The position numbers were made by a program, and so were the translations under genes. This document shows positions 25,332-33,655 of a stretch of DNA of 64,000 bases, piece after piece. The DNA is from Bacillota bacterium (GTDB lineage Bacteria; Bacillota; UBA4882; UBA8346), in contig JAEZJK010000016.1 of NCBI GenBank assembly GCA_023415835.1, positions 7,681 through 71,680 of the forward strand, written 5' to 3'. Under the pieces are notes generated by a model. That model was not told where the DNA came from and did not search any database. It worked only from the letters and a program-made list of their open reading frames with translations. The stretch's first letter is position 1; each line of letters begins with the position of its first letter.

Positions 25332-26456
25332 TTATTGGTTTAAATCATCAATCAAATCCTCCGAATCCTCAAGCCCCACCGATAGCCGGATCAGATTGTC
25401 GGTAATCCCCAACCGCGCTCTCTCAGCCGGGGGAATCGCCGCATGGGACATTTTCACCGGATACGAAAGGATGGATTCTACCCCTCCCAAACTCACCGCC
25501 ACCGACCACAGTTTTACTTGTTCCATGAGCCGGCGGGCTCTTTCCACCGTATCGGTCTTGAATGATAAGACCGCTCCAAACCCGGTAGCCTGGGACTTAT
25601 TGATATCATAACCCGGATGGTCCGGAAGTCCGGGATAATAAACACCGGTCACCCATAGCTGCCTTTTCAGCCATCCGGCAATCTCCAACGCGGATTGCTG
25701 TTGCAGTTCCATTCTGGCCCGGAGCGTTTTGATTCCCCGCAGTAATAACCAGCTGTCCTGAGGCCCCAGGATGGCCCCGAATCCGTTTTGCACAAAGTAG
25801 ATCTTGGCGGCCATCTCCTTTGATTTGGTAATCACCGCTCCGCCGATCACATCACTATGCCCTCCCAGGAACTTAGTAGCGCTATGGATAACAATATCCA
25901 CTCCCAAATCCAAAGGTCGCTGAAAATAAGGCGACATAAAGGTATTGTCAATCATCGTAATCAAATGACGTCGCTTGGCAATTTGCACCACTCCGGCAAT
26001 ATCAGTAATTTTCAATAGCGGATTGGAAGGGGTCTCCAAAAATAACACCTTGGTGTTGGGCTGGATTGCTTTTTCGATATTTTCCAACTGGGTCATATCC
26101 ACAAAGGTTGTCTTGATGCCGAATTTACTAAAAAATCTGCTTAAAATCCGGTAAGAACCCCCATAAATATCCTCGGTGGCCACGATATGATCGCCTTGTT
26201 CCAGAATGGATAAAGCCGAAGAGGTGGCTGCCATCCCGGAAGCGAAAGCATATGCGTCGGTACCATTCTCCAGTGCCGCTAATGTTTTCTCCAAAGCCTC
26301 CCGGGTTGGATTTCCGGACCGGGAATATTCATACTTGCCCGGATTGTCAACATCATGCTGATGATAGGTCGATGCCTGATAAATCGGAATGCTTAAGGCG
26401 CCAGTATGAGGATCAAGCTCGTTACCATTATGTAAAATCCGTGTTCCATATTTCAT
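25332..26456 (-). CDS. metC: cystathionine beta-lyase / PLP transsulfuration enzyme
   Basis: This 374-residue Cys/Met-metabolism PLP enzyme has the cofactor lysine in SATKFLGGHSD (about residue 190), with further family motifs YSRSGNPTR, ASGMAATSSAL and FLETPSNPLL. It cleaves cystathionine to homocysteine (beta-lyase), or works as a gamma-lyase; the family cannot be split by eye. As the second gene of a SAM-riboswitch operon after metI, with only 4 bp between them, methionine synthesis is most likely. The order metI-metC is the same as in B. subtilis. Confidence 0.85.
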   Translation of the reverse strand: MKYGTRILHNGNELDPHTGALSIPIYQASTYHQHDVDNPGKYEYSRSGNPTREALEKTLAALENGTDAYAFASGMAATSSALSILEQGDHIVATEDIYGGSYRILSRFFSKFGIKTTFVDMTQLENIEKAIQPNTKVLFLETPSNPLLKITDIAGVVQIAKRRHLITMIDNTFMSPYFQRPLDLGVDIVIHSATKFLGGHSDVIGGAVITKSKEMAAKIYFVQNGFGAILGPQDSWLLLRGIKTLRARMELQQQSALEIAGWLKRQLWVTGVYYPGLPDHPGYDINKSQATGFGAVLSFKTDTVERARRLMEQVKLWSVAVSLGGVESILSYPVKMSHAAIPPAERARLGITDNLIRLSVGLEDSEDLIDDLNQ

Positions 26457-26460
26457 GATT

Positions 26461-27606
26461 CTAGTTTCCTCCTTCGATTGCTTGTTCCAAATCCTGAATC
26501 AAATCATTAACATCTTCAATTCCAACGGATAGTCGGATCAAATCTTCAGTAACACCGATACGCTCCCGTATTTCCGGAGGAATATCGCCATGGGTTTGTT
26601 TGACCGGATAAGTAATTAGAGTCTCCACCCCGCCCAGGCTTTCGGCATAGGTAATGACTTTTACATTATTAATTATTTGTGTAACCATATTCGCATTTTG
26701 TACCCTAAATGAGAGCATTGCCCCAAAACCTTGGCATTGCTTGCTTTGGATTTCAAAACCCGGATGTTCGGGAAGCCCCGGATAATATACTTTTTTCACT
26801 TTTGGGTTCCGGGTTAACCAGGCGGCAATCTTTCCGGCGTTCTCCATTTGTTTTTCAATTCGTAAGGCGAGGGTTTTAATCCCCCGCAGCATCAGCCAAC
26901 TATCCTGCGGTCCTAAAATCGCCCCGGTCGAGTTCTGGATAAATCCTATTTTGTCGCTGAGTTCAGGGGAACGGGCGACCACAATTCCCGATAACACATC
27001 ATTGTGTCCGCCCAAATACTTGGTCCCGCTATGAATCACAATATCCACTTCCAGTTCCAAGGGGCGCTGGAGGTAAGGAGTCATGAAGGTATTGTCAACA
27101 ACAGTTAAAATGCCATTGGACTTAGCTAAAGATACTATTTCAGGCAAGTCGGTAATTTTCATCAACGGATTAGTCGGGGTCTCAATGAAGATCGCTTTGG
27201 TTTTGCCCGGAATGATTACCTTCTTTATGGCATCAAGCTCGGAAGTATCTACATAAGTAGCAGTAAGTCCAAATTGCTTGAAATTCTTTTCCAACACCCG
27301 GTAGGTGCCGCCATATAAATCGTTGGAAACGATCAGATGATCGCCGGAGGAAAATAACATGAGTATCGCCGTGATCGCCGCCATCCCCGAGGTAAAAGCA
27401 AATCCCCGGTCACCTTTTTCCAACTCCGCCATCACTTTTTCCAATACTTGACGGGTGGGATTAATGGTCCGCGAATAGTCATAACCCGTGGAAACACCTA
27501 CCGCCGGGTGCCTGAAGGTGGCCGTCTGATGAATCGGGGTGCTAATGGCGCCGGTTGTCTGATCGCTACATAATCCGGCATGAGCTAAAACAGTCTCAAT
27601 TCTCAT
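26461..27606 (-). CDS. metI: cystathionine gamma-synthase / O-acetylhomoserine sulfhydrylase-type enzyme
   Basis: This protein is 381 residues from ATG 27606, chosen because GGAGGA lies 7 nt upstream (an ATG 18 bp earlier is within the same leader). It is a PLP enzyme of the same family as the next gene: YSRTINPTR, FTSGMAAITAIL, and lysine in SGTKYLGGHND. It would join activated homoserine with cysteine (cystathionine) or sulfide (homocysteine). It is the first gene after the SAM-I riboswitch, so it is repressed when S-adenosylmethionine is plentiful. Confidence 0.85.
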   Translation of the reverse strand: MRIETVLAHAGLCSDQTTGAISTPIHQTATFRHPAVGVSTGYDYSRTINPTRQVLEKVMAELEKGDRGFAFTSGMAAITAILMLFSSGDHLIVSNDLYGGTYRVLEKNFKQFGLTATYVDTSELDAIKKVIIPGKTKAIFIETPTNPLMKITDLPEIVSLAKSNGILTVVDNTFMTPYLQRPLELEVDIVIHSGTKYLGGHNDVLSGIVVARSPELSDKIGFIQNSTGAILGPQDSWLMLRGIKTLALRIEKQMENAGKIAAWLTRNPKVKKVYYPGLPEHPGFEIQSKQCQGFGAMLSFRVQNANMVTQIINNVKVITYAESLGGVETLITYPVKQTHGDIPPEIRERIGVTEDLIRLSVGIEDVNDLIQDLEQAIEGGN

Positions 27607-27636
27607 AATATTTTCCTCCTCCAAAGATTCTGATCA

Positions 27637-27803
27637 TGAAAAGCCCCTTCCCGTATGGAAAGAGGCTTATCGTTGCTAACGAACCTCTCTCATCTCCCGG
27701 GTTGCCCCGCCGGAATTGGCACCTTAATCACGGTATTTAACCGTAAACCGGTTGCCGAAGGTTCATCGGGCCGTCCCCTCCCCCTCTCTTGATAAGAGTT
27801 TAT
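27637..27803 (-). ncRNA. SAM-I (S-box) riboswitch with terminator
   Basis: On the minus strand the aptamer starts CTTATCAAGAGAGG (27787-27800) with GGACGGCCCGATGAA, then CGGCAACC and GGTGCCAATTCC, and closes with GAGATGAGAGAGG, matching the S-box core and its P1 stem. A terminator follows (AAGCCTCTTTCC..GGGAAGGGGCTTTT, 27637-27670). SAM binding should favour termination and silence metI-metC. Confidence 0.95.
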
Positions 27804-27815
27804 TAAATTAGTTTT

Positions 27816-27844
27816 ATTATAAGTAATCCCATTTAAATAGTCAA
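27816..27844 (-). promoter_or_regulatory. sigma-A promoter of metI-metC
   Basis: On the minus strand TTGACT (27839-27844), a 17-bp spacer and TATAAT (27816-27821) form a near-consensus promoter. Transcription would begin just before the SAM riboswitch. Confidence 0.85.
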
Positions 27845-27951
27845 TTATAAATGAAAACATTTTACCTTAACCATTTATTTAATCCCCTACATTATTTTAT
27901 TTAGTTTTTTCAAATATCTACTTTCCTATTTAACTTGATGATCTATTTTTA

Positions 27952-28143
27952 TTAAATATTAAACCGAAATGATAAGGTGGTCACAAGTCTTGAAGCTGGT
28001 AGCAAAAATGTACCAAATCCACATCCAATATCGACTAAACTCCGTATTTGAGCATTAATTTCCATTAGTTTAAAAACTTCACTTGGATTAAAAAAAGTAT
28101 TCCATAGCTCTTCAATAGGCAGACCCGATTCCCTATATTTCAA
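27952..28143 (-). pseudogene. truncated class I SAM-dependent methyltransferase
   Basis: About 64 codons are left from a likely TTG start at 28143 (GGGGAG upstream, overlapping the previous gene's stop by 11 bp). ESGLPIEELWNTFFNPSEVF and VDIGCGFGTFLLPASRLV are a typical methyltransferase N-terminus and SAM-binding motif I; the frame then diverges into LSFRFNI and stops. The rest of the Rossmann fold is missing. It was evidently the last gene of the rSAM/glycosyltransferase operon. If the pathway needs this methyl transfer, it must now come from elsewhere. Confidence 0.7.
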
Positions 28144-29464
28144 TTTTCGGTTTCTCCCCTTTATGCCGCAGATAAAATCTTTCAAGCCTATCAATAGCTA
28201 TTCCAACATGATACCCTATTATCATAGCTTGGTTTATCAACAATGTTCTGAAATAACCCAATTTATCCCATCTTCTTCCGGATGTTTGTACCGATTTAGA
28301 TGATATCGCAATTCGTCCCAGTTTTTTTAACCGCAGAACCAAGGCATAATCCTCCATGATTGGAATATCCGGAAAACCGCCAACACGTTGAAATTGTTCT
28401 TTATAGATAAAGATTGCTTGATCCCCATAAGGGAGCTGAAAAAAAATACTGCGTAAATTGGTAAATAACGAAACCATTCCCAAAGCCCAATTTTTCCCGG
28501 TGATACCGAGCCGAAATGCACCAGCAATAGTCTTCGGTTTTGATAAGGCACTTATCACTTCTGCAGCAAAACCCTTCGGAAGAACCGTATCCGCATGCAA
28601 AAAAATAATAATTTTACCGACAGCATGAAGCGCGCCTTCATTTAATTGTCTGCCACGTCCACGTGGAGACTGGATAACTTTTACACCGGCTTTAATGGCC
28701 AATTCCCGGGTTTCATCGGTACTCCCACCATCTACGACAATGATTTCAACGTGATTGGTTTTAGCGGCTTCTATTGTCTGAAGAATGAAAGACGCTTCAT
28801 TCAAGGTAGGTATAACAACAGATATCAGCGGCTGCTGGATTCCATCCAAAAGCGGATTATAATAAATTCCGGCAATATCTTGGGGTAGGTCCACATCCGC
28901 CAGCCTAGGCAGGAGATGAACCGATAGATTCAGTTTTTTTGTAATTTGGAGTGTTTTTTTAAGTACTGATGAGGTTCCCCATGGTATACTCTCTAAAAAA
29001 ACCTCGGATATTGGCCGTTTCATTCCAATTAAATAATAACCGCCATCTACAGCCGTTCCAATCACCAGATCGTGTTGTTGCAAATGATTAAACGCATTTT
29101 CCAAAAGCTCCATGGAAATATCCGGGCAATCGCTTCCGATAATCACAGCCAATTCAGAACCTTCCATAAAAGCATCTTCTAAAGCTTTATACATCCTTAG
29201 GCCAAGGTTCCCTTCCGGCTGGGGTTGGTAATCAGCTTCACTAAAGGTTTTAACCATTAATTCTCTTGAACCCCCGTCATACCTAACCTCAAGATGATCA
29301 GTCCGGTTTTTGGCAATATATTCATTGCCTATTCCTATCATTTTAGCTGTCATACGCCGTTGCAATTCAGCAGTGTTTTCAGCACCTAAAAGAGGTATTA
29401 ACCGGGTTTTACACTTCCCAGCCTCTGGGCAACGGGTAAAAATGATGAGCCGTTTACGTATCAT
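28133..29464 (-). CDS. fused rSAM/selenodomain-associated transferases 1 and 2 (arsenosugar-type glycosyltransferase)
   Basis: This 443-residue fusion has residues 1-205 as the DUF2064 / TIGR04282 type (IFTRCPEAGKCKTRL, VIIGSDCPDI, DGGYYLIG), and residues about 215-443 as a GT2 glycosyltransferase of TIGR04283 type (ISVVIPTLNEASFI, VVDGGSTDET, FLHADTVLP, GDQAIF, MEDYALV). In most genomes these are two genes; here they form one chain, implying they act in sequence on the same sugar intermediate. ArsS-family radical SAM enzymes are their usual neighbours, as here. The gene starts 5 nt after the phosphorylase gene, with AAGGAT as ribosome site. Confidence 0.88.
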   Translation of the reverse strand: MIRKRLIIFTRCPEAGKCKTRLIPLLGAENTAELQRRMTAKMIGIGNEYIAKNRTDHLEVRYDGGSRELMVKTFSEADYQPQPEGNLGLRMYKALEDAFMEGSELAVIIGSDCPDISMELLENAFNHLQQHDLVIGTAVDGGYYLIGMKRPISEVFLESIPWGTSSVLKKTLQITKKLNLSVHLLPRLADVDLPQDIAGIYYNPLLDGIQQPLISVVIPTLNEASFILQTIEAAKTNHVEIIVVDGGSTDETRELAIKAGVKVIQSPRGRGRQLNEGALHAVGKIIIFLHADTVLPKGFAAEVISALSKPKTIAGAFRLGITGKNWALGMVSLFTNLRSIFFQLPYGDQAIFIYKEQFQRVGGFPDIPIMEDYALVLRLKKLGRIAISSKSVQTSGRRWDKLGYFRTLLINQAMIIGYHVGIAIDRLERFYLRHKGEKPKIEI

Positions 29465-29469
29465 TGTTC

Positions 29470-30237
29470 TTAATCCTTAAAACGATATACAAAATTGGAG
29501 AAGGAAATTTCATTAGAATTTTCAATGATGGTATTAATTGCATCGATAAATACTGATTTACTTTTGGCCATATTTGCATTGAGTATCTCAATGGGTGTAT
29601 TGATCTCCTTAACGCCATTGGCATAATCAACCCCAAACCCTAACAGTATATATGGGATTTCCAACTCGTTAGCAAGAATTGTTTCCGGTCCGCATGTTTG
29701 ACTGATAGCATCACAGTAGTTCTTTAAAAAATCGATTTCTTTTTTTGAATTAAACCTAGGTCCATTTATATGTCCATATGTTACATTGACGATATAATCC
29801 CCGGATTTCAAAGATTGGGTAACATCAAAAAAAGGATTGGCAAACATCAAATGACCTCGTTTATCTTGCCCTTCTTCCGTAAAGAAACTGCATATTTCAC
29901 CTGAGGGAAGCCGGTTGTCTATATAAAAAAGGTCATTAAATACCAAGAGTTTTCCCAAGAGTATCGTATGGTTTACTATTCCGCAAATCGTTGTAGCCAC
30001 GATTGCTTTAGGATGCAACTCATCAATTGCCGCAATATTGGCTTTAAAATTAATCATATTGGGTAAAAGTTTATGTCCCTGCTGATGCCTGGCTAAAAAG
30101 GCAATCTGCTTGCTATGATAAATCCCGGTTACCAATTTCACCTTACCGTATTTGGTTGTAATGATTACATCTTTGGGATTTGAAACATCAGGGAAGTCAT
30201 AAAACCCGCTTCCGGAAATGACACATAGATCAATCAT
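29470..30237 (-). CDS. MTAP/PNP-family nucleoside phosphorylase
   Basis: This protein is 255 residues from ATG 30237 (GAGGCGA upstream; a longer start at 30252 has no ribosome site). It is a purine nucleoside phosphorylase / methylthioadenosine phosphorylase-type fold: CVISGSGFYDFP phosphate loop, LARHQQGHKLLPNMINFKANI, ATTICGIVN, GHINGPRF and QTCGPETILANELEIPY. The canonical MTAP motif is diverged (GPRF retained), suggesting a 5'-modified adenosine other than MTA. In an ArsS-type pathway such an enzyme would release adenine from the 5'-arsinoyl nucleoside to give a ribose-phosphate for glycosyl transfer. Confidence 0.85.
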   Translation of the reverse strand: MIDLCVISGSGFYDFPDVSNPKDVIITTKYGKVKLVTGIYHSKQIAFLARHQQGHKLLPNMINFKANIAAIDELHPKAIVATTICGIVNHTILLGKLLVFNDLFYIDNRLPSGEICSFFTEEGQDKRGHLMFANPFFDVTQSLKSGDYIVNVTYGHINGPRFNSKKEIDFLKNYCDAISQTCGPETILANELEIPYILLGFGVDYANGVKEINTPIEILNANMAKSKSVFIDAINTIIENSNEISFSNFVYRFKD

Positions 30238-30318
30238 GAGAAATCGCCTCATTATCTATGAAATTACTACTTAATTCGGAAATTACTACTCATGCACTTT
30301 CTCTATTGAGTTTACCAT

Positions 30319-30401
30319 ATAAGTTGAATTAAATTTCTTATATGCATCATGTCCCTAAATCCGGTCATGATGATCTGAGCAATGAATTTAATTCAACTTA
30401 T
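30319..30401. repeat. palindromic repeat type A
   Basis: This 83-bp element has perfect 17-bp terminal inverted repeats (ATAAGTTGAATTAAATT / AATTTAATTCAACTTAT) and an inner hairpin CATCATG..CATGATG around CCCTAAATCCGG. Compared with 4226-4280, the inner stem changes on both sides (CATCAG/CTGATG versus CATCATG/CATGATG), preserving pairing. Confidence 0.85.
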
Positions 30402-30411
30402 TACTGCTGTA

Positions 30412-30497
30412 ATAGGATGAAGTAAATACCGATTTATTACCATTTACATTCGGCTTTAAGAATGCAAATTTTATATGAGAAATTTACTTCATCCTAT
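30412..30497. repeat. palindromic repeat type B
   Basis: This 86-bp element has perfect 16-bp terminal inverted repeats (ATAGGATGAAGTAAAT / ATTTACTTCATCCTAT) and an inner dyad ATTTACATTC..GAATGCAAAT around GGCTTTAA. Its right arm supplies the last codons and TAA stop of the minus-strand cysK-fusion gene. Confidence 0.85.
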
Positions 30498-31986
30498 ATA
30501 GAGGGTTTTTCCTACTGATTTTTAGAATCCATTCTTTCAAAAAATTCTTTTTTGGGATGGATCTTCGGCCACCTTGGGGTAAAAATTCTTGTAACCGCGT
30601 TTTTAAAATTTCATCGGTAATGACTGCTGAATCAATCACATATTGTTCACAAAGCATTTTATGTTGAGCGGAACCCCATTCAATCGAGCGGGTTAGGACC
30701 CGGCAGCAAATTGCCTTATGTCTTGCTTTGAAACGATCATGCAGTTGCTTTACTGCCAATTGGGCAACTCTGTCAGATTCGTATACTTTGGTTCGACCGG
30801 CAACCGCACTCAATACAGCCACTGCCCCGGTTACGGCGCCACAAGCGCACCCCGCTTCACCTAATCCCAATCCAAAACCAGTTGCAATTTTTTTAGCGTT
30901 GTCCGGTAAATCAAGTTGATAAATCTGGTTAAATGCTTTAATAATAGCCTCACTACAATACAATCCGTTTCTAAAATATCTTAAGGAAAGTTCCACTGCT
31001 GGAGGCAATTCATGATTAGTTTCTTCTGTTTTTTCCTTTTTTTCAGCAAGTGAATCCTCGGTTTCAAAATCCTCAAACAGCCAAGTGCTAAGATAACGTT
31101 CTCCGGTATCCGGAAAAACTGTTAAAATCCTCTGACCTTGATGTTCAGGACGCTTAGCCAATTCAAGCGCCGCCCATAATGCTGCTCCTGAAGAGATTCC
31201 TACCACAATTCCTTCTTTACGTGCAAGTGTCCTGGCAATTTCCCCTGCATCTTCATCTCTTACTTGAATAATCTCGTCGATTAAGCTGGTGTCCAATATC
31301 GAAGGAATAAAACCGGCACCGATGCCTTGTAAACGGTGAGGCGCGGCAGATCCTCCCGATAAAACTGCCGATTTAAAAGGTTCCACTGCCACAATTTTAA
31401 TATTCGGATTTCGTTGTTTAAGTATTTGCCCGACTCCAGTCAAGGTACCGCCGGTACCGACTCCGGCGACAAAGACATCCACTTTCCCATCCGTATCGCG
31501 CCAGATCTCCTCTGCAGTTGTCCGGCGGTGAATCTCCGGATTTTCCGGATTTTCAAATTGTTGCAGAATATACGAACCGGGGATTTCCATAGCAAGTTCC
31601 TGGGCTTTTCTAACAGAACCCTCCATCCCGTCATAAGCCTCGGTTAAAACAACTTCAGCACCTAAAACACGTAAAAGTTTTCTTCGTTCCATACTCATAG
31701 TTTCAGGCATCGTTAAAATCAAACGATAGCCACGAACTGCCGCCACATAAGCTAAACCGATTCCCGTATTTCCGCTAGTTGGTTCAATTAAAACATCCCC
31801 CGGCTTAATTAAATTTGCCCGCTCTGCAGCGTCGATCATGGAAAACCCAATACGGTCCTTGACGCTGGATAGTGGATTAAACATCTCAAGTTTAGCAATA
31901 ACCTCAGCGTTTCCAGTATCTAATTTATTGATTCTTACTAAAGGGGTGTTCCCGATTAGTTGGGTGATATCATTCGCAATTTTCAC
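30484..31986 (-). CDS. cysteine synthase fused to C_GCAxxG_C_C redox domain
   Basis: This protein has 500 residues. Residues 1-310 are an intact CysK: PLP lysine in PLSSVKDR (Lys43), TSGNTG loop, [10 protein letters not shown] phosphate cup, [10 protein letters not shown]. After a Glu/Lys-rich linker, residues about 335-475 form a C_GCAxxG_C_C family domain ([38 protein letters not shown]), a cysteine-rich, redox-active-type fold. The fusion suggests that a thiol/persulfide or metalloid carrier is coupled to beta-replacement of O-acetylserine. It starts at GTG 31986, overlapping the upstream rSAM stop (GTGA), with AAAGGAG. Its last residues LYRMK lie in a palindromic repeat. Confidence 0.88.
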   Translation of the reverse strand: MKIANDITQLIGNTPLVRINKLDTGNAEVIAKLEMFNPLSSVKDRIGFSMIDAAERANLIKPGDVLIEPTSGNTGIGLAYVAAVRGYRLILTMPETMSMERRKLLRVLGAEVVLTEAYDGMEGSVRKAQELAMEIPGSYILQQFENPENPEIHRRTTAEEIWRDTDGKVDVFVAGVGTGGTLTGVGQILKQRNPNIKIVAVEPFKSAVLSGGSAAPHRLQGIGAGFIPSILDTSLIDEIIQVRDEDAGEIARTLARKEGIVVGISSGAALWAALELAKRPEHQGQRILTVFPDTGERYLSTWLFEDFETEDSLAEKKEKTEETNHELPPAVELSLRYFRNGLYCSEAIIKAFNQIYQLDLPDNAKKIATGFGLGLGEAGCACGAVTGAVAVLSAVAGRTKVYESDRVAQLAVKQLHDRFKARHKAICCRVLTRSIEWGSAQHKMLCEQYVIDSAVITDEILKTRLQEFLPQGGRRSIPKKNFLKEWILKISRKNPLYRMK

Positions 31987-32960
31987 GCTAACGCTCCTTT
32001 ACAGGAACTTCCTTTTCCCGCTGTACATCCGAAACAATGATTATCAAAGGTAATATTGGCTTCAATCATATTAAAATCAGAGATATCCCAGATTGTATGA
32101 GCTTGGTTTTTTAATGAAGTCCCAATCGCTTGATTAAAGTCACAATCGTAGATTTTCCCATCCCATCCTATGGATAATAACTCACGGCACATAAGATTTT
32201 GGGCTGTATCCGGGTTAAAATTTTGGGTCAGAAACCGGATATAGGACTCATATTTTCCTTCTCTGGCGAGCATTTGGGCAAAGCGTTTAATCGGCATATT
32301 GGTAATCGCTAAAAGTTGATTAAACTCGATGTTATATGAATTTTTCAGATAGTTTCGGTAATCCGACTCAAGGGTTGCCTGGTCCGGTGGCAAATTATCG
32401 CCCAATGGATTATATACTAGATTCAATATAAGTCCGCTATCTTTTTTGCCATATCCTAAATGGTTTAAGCTTTTCAAAGCGGCGATGCTTTTCCGATACA
32501 CATGACGACCACGTTGTAGGTCAACATTTTCTTTAAGATAACAAGGTAATGAGGCAATAATCTGCACCATGTTACGGGCCAAAAATTTAGGAGTATCTTG
32601 CTGTCCCTGCTCAAAAAAGACAGATAAGTTGCTGCGGTCAATCACTGTTTTGTTTAATAATCTCAATTCATTCACCAGATAACGAAAATCGGGATTTAGT
32701 TCCGGAGCTCCCCCTGTAATATCCACTGTATGGATACCTGTAGCCCGGGATAATAAATCCAGCGCCCGATTCATCGTACTCCGAGTCATAGCTTCAACCC
32801 GATGAGGTCCTGCGTCCACATGGCAATGAATACAGCGTTGATTACATCTTTTCCCGATATTAAGTTGTAAAATGCGGACTTTTTCTCTTTTAACCGAAAG
32901 CTGATAATAAAGAAGTATATCTTCAAACCTGATAATTTCTTCATCTAAAACCGGCATCAC
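31983..32960 (-). CDS. arsS: ArsS-family radical SAM / Cys-rich domain protein
   Basis: This 325-residue radical SAM enzyme has its [4Fe-4S] motif as CNQRCIHC (Cys39, 43, 46), followed by [11 protein letters not shown] (SAM-binding). The C-terminus carries the family Cys-rich tail [14 protein letters not shown]; in many homologues one Cys here is selenocysteine, but here it is Cys. ArsS adds the 5'-deoxyadenosyl group of SAM to dimethylarsenite, giving a 5'-arsinoyl-adenosine on the way to arsenosugars. Linked transferase and phosphorylase genes fit. It starts at GTG 32960 or ATG 32957, overlapping the upstream stop; the operon is tightly coupled. Confidence 0.88.
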   Translation of the reverse strand: MMPVLDEEIIRFEDILLYYQLSVKREKVRILQLNIGKRCNQRCIHCHVDAGPHRVEAMTRSTMNRALDLLSRATGIHTVDITGGAPELNPDFRYLVNELRLLNKTVIDRSNLSVFFEQGQQDTPKFLARNMVQIIASLPCYLKENVDLQRGRHVYRKSIAALKSLNHLGYGKKDSGLILNLVYNPLGDNLPPDQATLESDYRNYLKNSYNIEFNQLLAITNMPIKRFAQMLAREGKYESYIRFLTQNFNPDTAQNLMCRELLSIGWDGKIYDCDFNQAIGTSLKNQAHTIWDISDFNMIEANITFDNHCFGCTAGKGSSCKGALA

Positions 32961-33655
32961 TTACTCGTAACCCCTTTCTTTTTAAATCGTTCATTAAAGA
33001 TTGAACGCAACAAAACTGTTAATGCGACAGCTGCGAAGACGATTAAAAGTCCAAAAACAAAATTCTTGGCGCCTCCTCCAAGCATATCTCCGGCATAAGA
33101 ATAAATAATGGTTGCCGGTAACTGCCCAACTCCGGTCGCCACAAAAAACGGCCAAAATCTGGTTGAAGTAAGCCCCGCCCCATAACTGATAATATCAAAC
33201 GGCATAAACGGGAGGAGTCTTGCAATAAGAATGGCATTAGCGCCATACTTTTCAAAAAAATCATCTACCGACTTTAAGGTGGTCTTGCCTGTTAATTTTG
33301 AAACCACATCCCGTCCATAAAGTCTGGCAATACCATAACATGCGGTAGCTCCGACTATAGCGCTCGACCATGATATTACCGTTCCCCAGATCCAACCGAA
33401 TATGGCTGCATTTGAAAAAGTAATTAAAAACGCGGGTAATGGCGCTGCAATTGACTGAAAGACCATCAGTAAAAAAGATATTGCAACTGCCCAAGACCCA
33501 AACGAACGGATATAGGCCTTAACCGGTTCCGTATCAAACGAGCTAAGTATTTCAATGGTTTTTATAATCCACGTTCTTCCTGCCGGAAAAAGAAAAATGA
33601 TAATTCCCGTTAAAGGTATTCCAACCATTAATATTAGCTTTAATTTCTTATTCAT
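32957..33655 (-). CDS. TVP38/TMEM64 family membrane protein
   Basis: This 232-residue DedA-like (VTT domain) membrane protein has five to six helices; characteristic segments are AAPLPAFLITFSNAAIFG, ARLYGRDVV and RLLPFMPFDIISYGAG. The family transports or scrambles lipids or undecaprenyl carriers across membranes. GGAGG precedes ATG 33655, and the gene overlaps the flippase-like gene by 8 bp upstream and the rSAM gene downstream. Its place between a flippase-like protein and ArsS suggests handling of a lipid-linked product, which is an inference. Confidence 0.85.
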   Translation of the reverse strand: MNKKLKLILMVGIPLTGIIIFLFPAGRTWIIKTIEILSSFDTEPVKAYIRSFGSWAVAISFLLMVFQSIAAPLPAFLITFSNAAIFGWIWGTVISWSSAIVGATACYGIARLYGRDVVSKLTGKTTLKSVDDFFEKYGANAILIARLLPFMPFDIISYGAGLTSTRFWPFFVATGVGQLPATIIYSYAGDMLGGGAKNFVFGLLIVFAAVALTVLLRSIFNERFKKKGVTSK

